Below, in pieces: positions 1 through 12,641 of a stretch of DNA of 64,000 bases (its first letter is position 1; the number at the start of each line of letters is the position of its first letter). The notes below the pieces were generated by a model. The model saw nothing but the letters and a program-made list of their open reading frames with translations. It did not search any database and was not told the origin of the DNA. Source of the stretch: Ligula intestinalis (lineage: Eukaryota; Platyhelminthes; Cestoda; Diphyllobothriidea; Diphyllobothriidae); contig JAYGXS010000004.1 of assembly GCA_036362985.1 (NCBI GenBank), positions 7,939,777 through 8,003,776 on the forward strand, in the 5' to 3' direction. Position numbers and translations under genes: made by a program.

Positions 1-1740
1 ATGTGGAGTTTTGTTCCGCCACTACCAAGGAAACTCCTGCCGACACGAGACCTCGGTGTGACCAGTTTGCTTGCTCTTGTCAACTTATCTGTCTTAAATC
101 AACCCGCAGCTAAACAGGCCTGACATCACGGAGGTCGGGGTCACGGCTAAGCCCTCACAAATTAACGCTGCGTGGAACGACCGGAGCATAACCCTCCCCG
201 GGTCGATTATTATGCTGGTCACGAGTTAACTTCACCGACAAACATACCCGCACGTGCGGTCAGCAGAATCGACATATAACGTATTTTGGTAAGACACAAA
301 TCAGGTGAATTGGCGCACTGCATCAACCTCCCGTAACAAGTTGCTGATGTGTTCGAAGAACTGAAACACACGGTTAAAACGGTCACTAGTGGGGGATCCC
401 TTGATGACCTCGAAGGCTAGGAAGAATAAATTTATACTCCGGTGACTTACATGTTTTATTCCTTCTCAGGGCAATAAGCACTACGTTCATCCGTGACAAC
501 GTCAATAACTCAGGGTGCAAGTGGTCTATCAGCCTAACGTTTTACCACCTCAACTAAAAGCTAATGCAGCGACAGATACCGCCGGAGAGGCGGAAGATAG
601 CGAATGATCTAGATAGGGGTTCCCATTCTGATCTAAAACGTTAATTCCTGCCCTGAACTCGAGGTAGAGTGTAGCGGACAATTCCCATGAGCCTGACTAC
701 TTCTCATATTGACCAATATCTTGAATGCAGTGGTGATTACTAATTATCAAAAGGCGGCAGCAAGGGTTCTATGGCCGACCGCGTCAAAGAGGCTGACGAC
801 GCTGCCTACGTCAGCACCGTAATGGGGCGGAATCCCGTGTGCTCGTCAGCGCAGGACTTGTCACAACGGCCCCAGAGCGAGCATTGTAAGAGTCAGCTTC
901 AGGATGATGATTGGTCCAACCAGTCTGGGATGCGCGTGTGCGCCCCGGTTGCGCGAGGGTAAAGGTTGTGCGTCGAATGGAGATATGGGTCATCGAGCTG
1001 CGTAGAACGCGTCTGGGCGACGAAGATTGTCACCGCGAGACCACGTCTGTGGCGTTAAGAGGGCTTCGGGCAGCAGCGACCACTCCACTAGCATAGACGT
1101 TATATATTTTCTAGCCACCGCTAATCAGTCCTGAGCCAACATTGCGCTTAGCAAACCAGGTTCCAAGCCATTGTTCTCAAAGCACTGAGCACTGAAATAA
1201 GATGTCTTCCAGCAGCTATGGACTCGGTATGCCATCGTTTGCGATCGGGACTTTTTACCAGGCGAGTTACGGGAACGACTGCCAAACAGGGGGGGGGGGG
1301 TGACCAGTTGACGAGAGGAGAAGATGCGATCGCTGAAACTAGATATTTATTCACGTGACATTTCGGATTTTCGCTCCAAAGCACCATCAGAGGCAACCGC
1401 AGCACACACACACACATTACAAGTAGCAGCCGTTAGCTGCGGTTGTCTCCGATGATGAGATCGGGTGCGAATCTCAACCTTCAGGCTAGAAGACTTTTTG
1501 TTACAGAAATCGCATCTTCTCTCCCTGAGCTGCTGTCTGAAACCCACCAGCTTAGGAATGCTTCACTCATTCTCCGCAAAGCCTTATAAATGTGGAGCCG
1601 CAAATAAATTTGGTTCCAATAAGTAATTAGGAAATTAAGGAGTAGATTTAAGCTCCCATTTGTGGCACACCAACCTAAAGCTCGGGAGTAGAGACAATTG
1701 AGGAGAGGAAACAGGGCCAAAGTAAACTTTTTGGCTAGAG
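1..1740. other. No gene recognised (0-1.7 kb)
   Basis: I see no supported coding region. Short open frames here overlap one another on both strands and show no recognisable domain. Simple repeats are a G run near 1,289-1,300 and a (CA)n run near 1,403-1,416. Confidence 0.5.
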
Positions 1741-1990
1741 ACACTTATGCCAAGCACAACTTGACATGTACAGTGATTGATTGCCAGCAAAGAAAAGGGA
1801 GACTGAAATGACCATTTCTGGATTATTAGCCGTCATCAGCCAGTCATAGGCAGCCCCAAGCGGTGCACCAGCCGAGGTTCGACCTCGGAAACATTTTTCG
1901 ATCAGATTCCAACCCCTTAACCATTGAGCTACGAGCTTGTTGACTTGCCAGTTTAGGCCGAGAGATATTGACACTCGTTGATGAACGTTC
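1741..1990 (-). repeat. tRNA-derived SINE copy 1
   Basis: On the minus strand the head carries a pol III A-box-like TAGCTCAATGG and a B-box-like GGTCGAACCTC. A central block containing TGACTGGCTGATGACGG follows. The same head and block recur at 61,766-61,915 (minus) and 63,520-63,690 (plus), and the block alone at 63,740-63,890. A shared stretch upstream of the A box (TGTCAATA) suggests the unit is longer than the tRNA-like part. This is a repeat and not a functional tRNA, because the cloverleaf is not intact. Confidence 0.7.
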
Positions 1991-3706
1991 AACGACCACT
2001 AACGCAATTCACTTGCTCCGCTCTGCCTTAGGTCTCACTGTTCGGGCTCTGACAGCCACCGCATAGTGGCTAGTAGTTTAAGCAGAAAGCCCCCCTTGCC
2101 TCCGCCGACAATACTAAGTAGACTACTAGTCACTGGGCGGCTGCTGTCAATGTTCAAGAAATGAGAGTCAATGCAGATCGGAACAAGTGATCTCCGTTAG
2201 CGGTCGGTGAACGTTCATCAACGATTATTGCAAAACAACGTCACCCTAATTGCCTCTGGTCAGGAAATGTGAATGAAATAATGACATGACTTATCATAAG
2301 AACAATCTGCGTCTCATAGGAGTAAAATACGAAGTTTGGCTTCACTCGAGGGTAATTACGCGATGCCAACATTAGGCCCTCGCCATAACTCCTGCGGATC
2401 TCATACTGAACTGAGAAAATAATAAGTAACTGGGATTAACTATGAAACCTAGAGGCCAAAACAGTTAGGTTTTCTAGGTATGGGAAGCGTACCCCCAATT
2501 CTATCTGATTACCATCAGTCAACTGCACGACACCTTCAGATCCAAGTACATGGACGTGTAAACAAGGCAAACAGAACCTTTGGCGTTCGAACTGAAAGTC
2601 CATTAGCGGAGGGTCAATCTACTCTCACCAAGTCCAAATGCTGTTCCCATCTGTTGTGTCCCAAACCTGCGCTGATGGCAACTGCTAAACCCACGCCGAA
2701 CTGCAGTCAGGTCAAATGCGGTCTAGCCCGAATGGAGCCAAAACCGTTTGTGTAGCCCGGTTCGGCCAATATGGCGGTGCCAGCCGTGTCCTAGCACATA
2801 CAGATGGAAGCGGTGTTGGGTTAATCTGTGCAGGAGGTAGAATGTGTTTGACCCATTTCAGTGCCTACAAGTTTGCTTCATCCGGGCGTGGAAGCCACTT
2901 TACGGAGTCCTCGACATCAGACTCTCCACGGGCTAGGTCTAGTACCACATTTAGACAGGTGAGTATAACTGATCCGCCGGATGGGAGACTTTAGTTCACA
3001 AAATGGGCCCGTTTCCACCCTAATGGGAACCGCCGTAGCAAGCGGATTTGGCGTGGCAGTAGTGGCTTGCGCGCAGGAATCAGCCTCTAGTGCGGCAGAT
3101 TGGCGTCTAATCTATAGGACTGTCTTCCCCAGGATCCTTTAGCAAACTGAAATCGAAACGGCCGGGGCGTGGCTGCCACGCGTGCCCAGCACACACTAGG
3201 CTGCGATAGGAACAACTCAGATCTCGGATCATGAGCACAGTTGGAAACCTAGATCACGACATATGGGGTCTGTGTCTAAGGCGTGCCAGCACGCAAATGC
3301 ACTGCAGTACTTATGATCTTGCACACTGCCGATCTGGCCAAATGTGGCAGAAACCGTTCCTGCCGTGAAAGACACGCAGTGAGATTGCCTGCAGACACAT
3401 ATTCGACATGCAGATGACCGCACCCACGGGTAAGCACGCAAAAGGTTTGGAGACTTTGCCCTGATCAGGTGGCAACCAAAGAATAAAAGAGAGAAGGCTG
3501 ATTACCGCGAAGCTAAGTCGAAGTATTTGTTGTAGTAGTAGTAGGTAAAAATGATCAAAGAAAGCAGGACATCAACCTCAAACAACAGACGGCAGCACAG
3601 GGAGGACGAGGAGGCCTCAATAACTGTACACACGCAAAAGCCACAATAACAGTAGAGGCCTCAACGGCAGCCCGGGAGGTATTTTGCAGCAGCGAAGTTG
3701 ATTGTT
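1991..3706. other. No gene recognised (2.0-3.7 kb)
   Basis: Only short, unrelated open frames are present. A short inverted motif (TGAACGTTCATCAACGA) occurs in opposite orientations at about 1,973-1,995 and 2,208-2,225. I cannot assign anything else. This is the downstream flank of the glycogenin gene. Confidence 0.4.
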
Positions 3707-3712
3707 TTTATT
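3707..3712 (-). promoter_or_regulatory. Candidate poly(A) signal for glycogenin
   Basis: AATAAA on the minus strand, about 420 nt downstream of the glycogenin stop codon. It is the nearest canonical hexamer I found downstream; transcript evidence is needed to confirm use. Confidence 0.4.
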
Positions 3713-4132
3713 TTTGATGGGGGTGGGGCAGAGCACTGCACGGCTGTGGGGGGAGGGGGGAGAGAAGGACAAGAGGGAAGTGACTCGTGGCGTTTCCAGA
3801 TTGTTTACACAGGAGACGTTGCAGTGCAAGGCACACACGAGGACAGCAGTGGCAACGCCACACACCTGCGGGGGGAAGGGGACACTCCAGGAGGGCAGAT
3901 CATCAGCGACCACAATTCGGCCGAGGGGGGAGGGGAGATAGGGGAGGGTTACGAGATTGTACATCGCTCAAATAGGCAAATATATATGAGAATGGGTATG
4001 CAAAGATAACCGAAGAGTCGAGATTCTGTAGAAGCAGGCGGCTACGAAGCGACGATAATGAGCAGCAGGCAGTGCCCAGGGGGGCACACAGATTTAGAGC
4101 AGCAGGAGTGGTGGTGGTGGCGGCGGAGGGCC

Positions 4133-4315
4133 TCACTTCGCAAGCTGCTTGTCCAGGGCGGCTTTAATGTTACTGAAGCGATCCGCACCAGTATAGTCAA
4201 TCTCCCCACGCTCCCAAGAGCCCTGCCGGTCCAAGGCAACCTCAGGCAACTTTGGTGGCTGCGTGACGGGTCCTGTCGCGAAGTGCAGCCCAGCCAACTG
4301 CCCCACAGGACCGCC
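4133..4315 (-). CDS. GYG: Glycogenin last coding exon (residues 264-323 and stop)
   Basis: Begins in phase 0 after the acceptor CTTATAG. A Pro/Gly-rich linker leads to [19 protein letters not shown] and ends ...KQLAK-TGA. The terminal motif matches the C-terminal glycogen-synthase binding helix known from animal glycogenins. Confidence 0.93.
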   Translation of the reverse strand, partial: GGPVGQLAGLHFATGPVTQPPKLPEVALDRQGSWERGEIDYTGADRFSNIKAALDKQLAK

Positions 4316-7300
4316 CTATAAGAGGCCAAGATTTTATACAGTGAGTTTAAGAGAAGCAAAAAGGAGTGGTTTGAAGTATCTGCAAACGACTGGATTTAAT
4401 AGTCAGGGGTTAAAAAGCCAACGAGGGAAGGACTAGAAAAAGACGACATTAAGTATGGCAATCAGTTGGAGGACACAGTTATGATTTGGATGACACACGG
4501 GGTACACGGGAAAGCTGTGAGTGAGGGGTGGGAGGTTAGACAAGTGATTACGACAACAAGGGGATTCCAGATTTCGAAAAGCGTGCCAACTCACAGTTTC
4601 CGTCGTTCCGGCTACCTATTATCCGAAGAGGTATAGTGAAAACAAATTGAGGATTGAGAATGAAAGTGTTATAACATTGGATTCTGTTGCTGTTATTGCT
4701 CCAACCCCCCCCCCACGTTTTATAATATATACTGCTTCAGGTGAATACCAATCGCACGATGGTCGGTGGGCTTTAGAAACCTACAGATGAGCCGAACACG
4801 TCACAATTGCCTTCTGTGATTCGAAGGCACATTGACCTCAGAGATAACTGAAGCCCGGTGTTTTGAAACTCAGTTGCTAAGTTACCGAATCAACTTACTG
4901 CTGGCTCCTGAACTGTCAGTCAGAAACCGAAGAACAAAGGACCTACGAGATCAGCCAGAAAAAGTATGCAGGATTTGCATCCTAAACATCTTTTGTTCTT
5001 GAGGACGCACTTAAATTGAGTCTGAATGGGGTTGATTCTCTGTTTGCGTATGCGCACGCACTTGTCCTTTCGATTAGCGGTACAAAATTAAACGCTACAC
5101 TTACAAGATCTGGATTGAGCTTTGGTTTCACATCCGTCGTGAAGATCTGCCACCAGAAGTTTAGGAAATCGATAGACTGTTGGCTGATCTGGTCCTGTGC
5201 GATGATTGTGCCGGTCGCAGAATCGATGTTCTGGTGCCAGGGCTTTACGGAGCCAATGAAGTGAACCACACGAACTTTACTGCGGAAACGTTTCATGGCG
5301 GGTGGATAGGAGTAGAAGGCCTGGCTGATGCAGTTATACAGGAAAGGCAGGTGTTTCCGGATGTCCTTGGTGGCCCAGTCCGAAAAGAACATATTCAGGA
5401 GACCCTAAAAGGGAAGATTCAAGCATTACATAGAACAGGATCGTGAAAAGGCGCAGCCTGAGAGGACAAATGTGCAGGATTGCATGTAAGTACGCAGCAT
5501 ATCGCAGCGGTGCCACATTAAATGCACGGAAATATATCACAGAAAGTTTTTACTTTACTTATTAACTGCTAAACTGAAGAAAGACTGGGTGATAAATTGA
5601 GACACAGTGTCGGAACACCTTCGGACTAATAAAAGGAGAGGCTGCTAATTCCAAAAGGTGACCTGCAGCGGCTTCTTGGTTGTCGGTTTTGATACAAAAA
5701 TAATACCGAGAATGATACTAATATCTGAGCAAATCGGCTAAGTGTTGCAATCGCAAAAGCTTCTAGCTAGACAGCATCACCGTCGACTATCGTGGAGGAC
5801 TCTGGATATCAACCCGAAGTTGCCGCGGAGAAATATTGTACCGCGACCTCGCGTAGACTGGAGAAGGATGAAACCTCACCACCGAGAATTGAAAAGGGAT
5901 GATGATAGCTTGGTCAGTTAAGTAAAGGGGACACTGGAAGTGCTAATGTTCGTTTTCATACCTTGGCCGAATTGCCGTCAACGAAACCCTCCACCAACTC
6001 TGAGAACAGGATTACTCAGGACAGAGTATCTGCCACAAACTTAGCGGATACTTTGGTGGGTTTTCCAAAGAATTTAATCCTTAGACCGCACAGATCTTCC
6101 GATCTTCGGTAGGCGTCATTTAACGGAGTTGACGAGAAGCATTTTTGTGGGGCCTAGCTTAAGTACTTACGTTGATTGGCCCACACAAATTGAGGACTTA
6201 TTCGACGACTAATTGCTGAGGTTTCCTTCGATTGAAAATGCAGAGCGAGGAGGGTTTGCCGTATTCAGACACTCTGCTCTGTTCGGTCGATGTAATTTAA
6301 CGACATCCGGGTGTCAGCAAAGGAACATTCCTGACGTATAGAAGGCGATAAGGGGGTGAGGGGAGGTGTGAACTTTCAGCTGAGCGCAGTACAGAAAAAG
6401 GCCGAGCTGTAGATAGCACAACTTATCGATCTGTTCCACCCTGCTACGAAGCTTAAAGTTGACCACTCTAATTTGCAGCGTGCTTGACGGTTGATTACCT
6501 GACCAGCAGACTTTTACAGTGATTATAGGAGCAATTGAGGGTGAAAAAAACAGTCAGTCCGAAGTAACGATAGTTCTACATCATATACGGAACCTAGATT
6601 GGGGGGGGGGACCACAGCAGACGCGTCTTCGACCGCGTTTCCACCCACCCGCACGGCGGCTAAGGTCTGCTACACCAAACTTCCCTCCTCTACATTTCTG
6701 TTTTTGACGACGGAGCAGCCCCTCCCGACCACGCTGCACCGACTTCCCCGGCGGGGTTCATGATCCAACAAGGGCTACTAGCCAGCCTAGATTGGGGAAT
6801 TAAGAGCCTAGTTGAAGAATCCACGCATAAAATCCCGTCGTTTCAGTCTAAGGGCAACACTCACCCAATTAAGGCGAGTTACGCTGAGTGAGCAAGGACA
6901 GAAAGTAACTGGGTGGACTGGGGCGTGTGGACAGCGGCGACGGAATTATCGGTGCGCTAGGAGGTCATTATCTGACTCCAACACAGGCAGCCTTTACTTC
7001 GCTTGCTCCAAGAGTAGTGGCCATATAATGTCTACCGGAGCAGTCGCAGGGGCTACTGTCATAGAGAGAGAGAGAGAGAGGTGGGTTCAGAGCACAGAAA
7101 ACCGATAGACAAGGAAATTCTACTTGAGATTGTGAACAAGTTGGGCGTGACGGGATTGGAAACTGTGCAGGAGCAGACTTCCAGTGCAAAGAATAATCAA
7201 CGTTCCATACTGTAGCATTCGGTATTGGAGGCACCTCCCAAATTGCGTAGTCTAGGTAGCATAGTAGTCGATCGAATTGGCAAACCAGGCTTACTGGGAG

Positions 7301-10300
7301 CGTCGGCTGTCGTGGACACCGCAGACTGGAACATCGGGCATTTTCCCGGTTTATTGAGAAGTTAGGGCATAGTCGGGATCCCAGCGATCGCTCGCACTAT
7401 TTGACTTTGAGGTTGGCTCCTCTACCCTACTGGTTCAAGGACCCAACCAGAAGGCAGTGCAGGTAGATTCAGTTTTATGAAGGAAGGGAAAGGTGAATAT
7501 CTTTGAAACTTCTTTGATTATTAAACGACTGATTACATTCCACGAATAAATTAACAACATTGAAAAGGAGAGTGTTTGCGTAATTGCAGACGACAAACAA
7601 GGAGACCTTCAAAGACGTAAACGAACAAACATACAGTAAGCAAATATATTTATTGGCAGTTCATGAGTCCCTCGTTACGTTGCCACTATCAAGCTTGCAG
7701 GTGTTTAGGGTAGTAAGCCTGCTAGTTCTCAATCTCTCCACACGCCAGTAGCCTCGCTGTCGCTCATTCGCGACTGCTTGATCACCAGATCCGAGAGCCT
7801 GCCCCACAATCAACTACATTCGAACGCACTGTCACCGAACGCAAACTTAACGACATAGCCTGGTGTTCATGTGACCAGAAAAACACGTATAATAACAAAG
7901 TGAGTAACAGGGGCTCACCTGATCCCCTCCGTCGAAGCTTCCATGTTCAAGAGCAAATTGGAGAAGTTTTCGGTACTGTTCGAGGTTTGGAGTGAAGACA
8001 AACACGCCAGTGTTAAAACAGTCTGGCCATCCAGGATCAGGCGCGGCACTGAACTCCTCGCGTTCAAAGAGGTCATCGATGTTTTGGATGACCTAAGTAC
8101 GGAAGAAAAGAGGTGCGTTGGGACATAACTAGGGGTGGATGACTAGTACATGTAACCATGGACTACTTCAGCATAAATCATCGGGCTACCGATGAAACTA
8201 CTTGTGTGTAACAAGCAGAAACAAATCGTAGAAAAAAAAGAACCCTAAGCGTAGGAAGAACGTTTGCTTGAACAGCCTCTCACAAGCCAGTTGGGTGAGA
8301 AGCTGCCAGAAAACGCATTTAAAAAAAGAAATCTATGCATAAGCCTTGTGAACTAATTTGGACAACAGACAAAGTGTACAAGTAAAACTGAACAGCAAAG
8401 CAGGAATTAATAGATTTTAGGTTTCGCAACAAAATAAGAAAGCCTAGACAAAAAAGGAACATCATTACATTGGATTCTTATCTCCTAATACGATAGATTG
8501 CATGCTGCGGGGACCAGCAGTTACCAAATCAGCAAAACCATACAGACATTTGAGTATTCTCTGCAGTCCAGCGTTCTAAGTCTTTCGAATGGGCTACGCT
8601 CTGGCATAAACACTACGCCTTAGAAACGTACACAAACAACCGAGCTAGTGGCACTGAGAAACTAAAGAACTGCCGAGATAAGGCAGCAACGAAAAAACGA
8701 ACACATAAAAGCCGAGAGATTTGAACAGGGGGTCAAGCAAAAACCAACAAACTATTAGTCATATGTGTGGTTTGCTGCCGCAAAGTAAACAGTTTTACAT
8801 CAAAACATTTCACAGTGAAAACTAGATGGCGAGGTTTTAAGTAGTTCACAAGACGGAATAAAGGAAGACACTTGCAGAAATCAGTTTCTGTAACATGAAT
8901 AGATAATTGCGATATTTTTAAATTCCATATTAAGTGGCTGAGTCGCAAACAGCTGATGGTAAAATTTTTCTGACATTGTACAAATGGGCTTCTGGTGTTA
9001 TGCAAACGTTTTGACTTAACGTCACTGAATCGAACGGAATGGAAAATTATTCTAATCTGTAAATAAAAAGATTTTCCACAGCCACTTGTTCTCGCTTTCT
9101 CGAAAAGCTGAAAAACTACGAAAATGATCGAGAACCTACTGGTGGGTCTTAGGATTCGCAATCGACACAGTAGTGGAACTTTAACGCCTGTGCTGAGAGT
9201 GCAAAGTGATATTCCATTTAAAAAATACGACTTTATAATACACAACTAGAAAAGGCATGTGCATTTACCTCTACGATATATGGCTTCAATCCTATATAAT
9301 CCCATTAAAAAATGGGAAAACCAAGTAGGATATTTGAATGAATACCGGACCCGACGGACGATGAAGAAACTTTTAAAGGCATAAATCACCTCTTCACTGG
9401 CCAACGTCTCAGGCGGCATGTGTTCGCCAGGAGGGACGACAAATGCACTTATAGAAATTTTCGATATTATCGATCCCAGCACAATATCCATGAACATCAA
9501 AAACATTGAGCTCTAAGCAGCAGTAAAAAAAACTAGCCATCAGGTGATTTTCGAGATGATGCGATTTATTTCTTACATGCAGCCTTTTGGTTTTATTAGG
9601 TAAATAAGTCATTTCTTAGCCTGAGCTTCAACTTTGGAAATGGAACTACTGAGCGTATCGAGATAAAGAAAATCTAAATTATTTTTGCCGAGTGTAAATA
9701 GGCTGACTGCCACCCTGTAAAAGATAACCCTATTCTGAAATATATATTTTCCTGTATCCGCACGTGGTTGGGCCTATTTATTCGGGTACACGTCTCAATT
9801 ACAAACTATTAAAGGGCAAAACAATGGGACGCCCGCTTAACAAGATCCAGATAATATTGATTTTTGAAAAGTACGATTTCGCGTTTGCAGGTATCAACAT
9901 TTAGCGCAGAAAATAATATATATAATACGCGCAAGGCAAATGCAACTACTTTAGGAAAAATCGGTTCACTTTCTAAGTTTCGCCACAAAATCTTAGATTT
10001 TGCGGAGTCCGTGATATTGGCCTCCAAAATTTTTCAAACCACCGGAGGACAAAGTACTACCCGACGATATGGTCGGTGGTACCTAATTACGATCTACCGA
10101 CTAGAAGTACGGATCCGAACAAGGATTATGCTCAGAAATTCTTTCAAGTCAAACTAACAGCTCGGAATTCTCGTATTATTGGCGATCACTAAGTCACATT
10201 GTAGATATAATATTAAAAAGATGTGCCCAAAAAGAAGCAAGCCAGCCCTATGTAGAATGAAAAGATAATTGTTCAAGTAATACAAAGTAGAATTCTGCAT

Positions 10301-10688
10301 GATCAGTGATTGCAGTGCAACATAAATACAAAAGTTACCAGAGTATCTGCATCTAGAAAAACAGCCTTGCTATACTGGGTAAGTCTCCAACAATGCAGTT
10401 TCGTAAAAGTCACTCCTAAGTCCGGTCTCGAAAGTAAAGCGAGGTTCAATTCATCTTTACTATCCAGCACGTCGACAAGTTCAACGTGATCGAAAACTTC
10501 AGCGAGGATGGACCTATGTAGAAAATAAATCATAAATGAAATGGTTTACTTCAAGGCTTCGTTTACTGAACGTGTCACCATGCACACCAGTTGCTTGGTG
10601 GTTCCAACTCTTTTTAGTGAGTGGGCTAGAACAAGAGCGCCACACGCATACTCATCGGTGGTTGCTAATGTAACAAATGCTTCCGGCA
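4133..10688 (-). CDS. GYG: Glycogenin (glycogen primer, GT8 family), five coding exons
   Basis: Glycogenin is the self-glucosylating protein that starts glycogen synthesis: it uses UDP-glucose to build a short primer on its own tyrosine, then hands over to glycogen synthase. The coding exons, read on the minus strand, are 10,688-10,550, 10,513-10,339, 8,092-7,919, 5,404-5,105 and 4,315-4,133. They join in phase to about 323 residues (human GYG1 is about 350). Visible features are the N-terminal [18 protein letters not shown] strand-loop, the DxD metal/UDP site (D101-A-D103), NIDDLF and [11 protein letters not shown] in exon 4, FDGGDQ, and FYSYPP with the acceptor tyrosine at about residue 194, as in rabbit. 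[11 protein letters not shown] and WWQIFTT follow. The C-terminal [12 protein letters not shown] motif is the conserved segment that docks glycogen synthase. The initiator ATG appears split by an intron (A|TG), so a 5' exon lies upstream and was not found. All boundaries are GT-AG. An extra exon in the 789-nt last intron cannot be excluded. Confidence 0.96.
5105..5404 (-). CDS. GYG: Glycogenin coding exon 4 (residues 164-263)
   Basis: Exactly 100 codons between the acceptor CTTTTAG and the consensus donor GTAAGT. It encodes [19 protein letters not shown], the acceptor tyrosine segment AFYSYPP (Tyr194), [13 protein letters not shown] and [10 protein letters not shown]. Readthrough of the donor in the same frame gives a longer but meaningless open frame. 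Confidence 0.95.
5405..7918 (-). other. Glycogenin intron (2.5 kb)
   Basis: Intron between the FDGGDQ and [10 protein letters not shown] exons. It contains a G run near 6,601-6,610 and an (AG)9 run at 7,063-7,080. I recognised no transposon or nested gene in it. Confidence 0.8.
7919..8092 (-). CDS. GYG: Glycogenin coding exon 3 (residues 106-163)
   Basis: It starts after the acceptor TACTTAG and ends at the donor GTGAGC, exactly 58 codons in phase 0. It encodes [22 protein letters not shown] and GSFDGGDQ, all diagnostic of glycogenin. Confidence 0.95.
8093..10338 (-). other. Glycogenin intron (2.2 kb)
   Basis: AT-rich intron. It holds several long open frames on the minus strand (for example 8,733-9,245) but none has a recognisable domain and they show no sign of selection that I can see, so I treat them as chance. 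Confidence 0.75.
10339..10513 (-). CDS. GYG: Glycogenin coding exon 2 (residues 47-105)
   Basis: Encodes [20 protein letters not shown] and the VFLDADTL stretch with the DxD motif (D101, D103) that binds Mn2+ and UDP. It ends after CTG at the donor GTAACT. Confidence 0.95.
10514..10549 (-). other. 36-nt intron of glycogenin
   Basis: The donor is GTAAAC and the acceptor ACATAG, 36 nt in all. It joins codon halves AA|G and keeps the glycogenin alignment continuous across the exon boundary. Introns this short are typical of some flatworm genes. Confidence 0.9.
10550..10688 (-). CDS. GYG: Glycogenin coding exon 1 (residues 1-47)
   Basis: The exon follows the acceptor TTTCCCTTTTAG and opens with TG, so an A at the end of an upstream exon would complete the ATG. 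It encodes the start of the GT8 Rossmann-like fold, including the [12 protein letters not shown] stretch that binds UDP-glucose in the family. It ends in phase 2 (AA|G, Lys47) before the donor GTAAAC. The upstream exon with the A was not located. Confidence 0.9.
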
Positions 10689-11239
10689 CTAAAAGGGAAA
10701 AACATACATCTTAGATGTAATAAAAAAATAACTTTACTTTTTGTTTGCTTAACAAAGTCGAACACAGCAAGCAGACAACGTGTACGTACTCGCAAACGTA
10801 AGCCGAGATTTACAAGTGCACCGCCCTTTACATGTTATTTGTGAAATGTATGTTGACGTATTAAAAGAAGGTTAAAAAACTGAAGATTTCCAAAGAATGC
10901 ATTTATTAATGACCTAGCATAAAAGGAAATCTAGACCTGATTTTTTAAGCACTGCTTAGGTAATATTTATCCTCGCTTAACATACCATATATGCTAAAAG
11001 TGCCTCATGTATTTCTATTCCCCATCAAACATCGTTGTATTTTTGATCTAAGTTCATCAAAGAAAAATGACCGAGTTAAATTTAAGGTTCAACCACTTGT
11101 ATGCCTTAAAAATGTTGAAAAATAATGGATAAATGAAAACATTAATGCAACGAAAAAGCGGGGCGCATTTACGTCATCGTTCACTTTAATTTGTTTAAGA
11201 ATTCTGGAATGGAGTTATTTATTTATTTCAGCGAAAATT

Positions 11240-11731
11240 CTCATTTCTACGATTAAAAAGTCATGTTGGCAAACGATCGTTTTCGGTCATTCATCGTCAG
11301 GCCAGAACATGACATGGGGAATAAAATTGGTCATTTAATTTCAGCGATTATATAATCGTCAGGTTAGGGAAGGGGGGAGGGGGAGGAAAAAGGTGAGGGT
11401 AATTAAGCAGCTGAGTTTTCCCTCGTCTCCTGAACGCGGGCGCCTGCGCGGGTAGGACGGTGGTTGCCATGCCCAGATGAGACAGGGGGGATGTTCTCAC
11501 GGTCCGCGGATTGAGTTCTGTATGTCAGCCGCGCAGCTTGCGTTTGACTATTCTCCATAGCTTCGTCTTCTTTGGCTTCAGTAGGTGTTGGATTTCCGCA
11601 ACAGTCGGCCAAGGGAGGCTGATGGCTTGAACCAGCACCTTTTGATAGCATAGAATGGGTTTTGCTAGTCGGATTGCCACTGCTTCTGCTGTGGCTAACA
11701 CCCGTTTGCGCAGGCCTTTATTAATTGCCAA
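11240..11731 (-). mobile_element. Penelope-like element 3' fragment
   Basis: The frame at 11,525-11,731 (minus) has TAEAVAIRLAKPILC, matching the second PLE relic at 59,483-59,911 (TAEAAAIRLRRPILC), i.e. the C-terminal end after the GIY-YIG endonuclease. Downstream on the minus strand, to about 11,240, two CTGACGA motifs with nearby GAAA look like decayed hammerhead cores, which PLE 3' ends carry. The fragment is short, frameshifted and inactive. Confidence 0.6.
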
Positions 11732-12641
11732 CTTATAGGCAAGGTCAAAAGATCTGTACAGTAATGGATCGAGCTGACAAGGAAAACATCTCCTGATCTA
11801 CCTTTTGAGTGTTTTTCATGTGAAAAAACTGCACTTCCTTTAGTGATTGAAGTTCGGGACTGCGAAAGGTTGACACATGAAGTTAGTGCTCTTAGTTCCC
11901 CTTGAGTGCAACTGTTTTGGATTTCTGCGCCAGAGAAATGTGTGTCAGCAAACGGTTGCTGAAAATTTACCGTCAGTGGGCTGCAGATTTAGCACCACTG
12001 CTCTTAGGATGTAGCCTGGCTCTGGGTTCAAAGCACACGAACATCATCAGAGTCGCAGAGAGATTCGACCGAGTCAGCACCCAGAATTCGTGAAAGTTGT
12101 CCTGAATGTAGAAAAATAGTGATATCTCCCTTAAAAAGGGCTAGCTTTACTGAGTTTTGATAGATCTGGTAGCTTATTCCAGACTGCTATGGTTTTTACT
12201 GAACAAAAGTCGCAGTATATATCTGTGCATATCATAGGAAGAAATAAAAAGGCACCTCGACTACTGGTACGTCAAGCCTGAGCGAGCTTCCTCAGGGTAC
12301 TAAGGGATCAAAGTTTCGACCGTTTTAACGTTAAAGCATTAAAAATAGTCCATTCTGTAGTCTGCGAAGCCGCGAGGGATCCAGGTTCGTAAGTTTACAA
12401 CGTTGTTGGTAGGACAGGTCGCGGAATTCTGTCGATAAATTTCTTTTAAAAAAGAAATACTGTATGGATTTCATTTTCTCCCGTTCACTAGTGCACAAAA
12501 GCTAAACAGTGCCAAGCATTATGCCAGACTAGGACTAACGTAAATATTATAAAATCTAGTTACAACTTTGACGGTCTTAAAATATCTGAGAATAAATCAG
12601 ACAATTCGCCTTACGCGTCTATGCCTTTACGCGTCAATGCC

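Noticed and set aside
1403..1416. CA run as a CRISPR or regulatory element
   Set aside because: A simple microsatellite; no CRISPR-like repeat-spacer pattern exists in the window.
8733..9245. 170-codon minus-strand ORF inside a glycogenin intron
   Set aside because: No domain, low-complexity AT-rich composition, overlapping chance frames nearby; an intronic nested gene is not supported.
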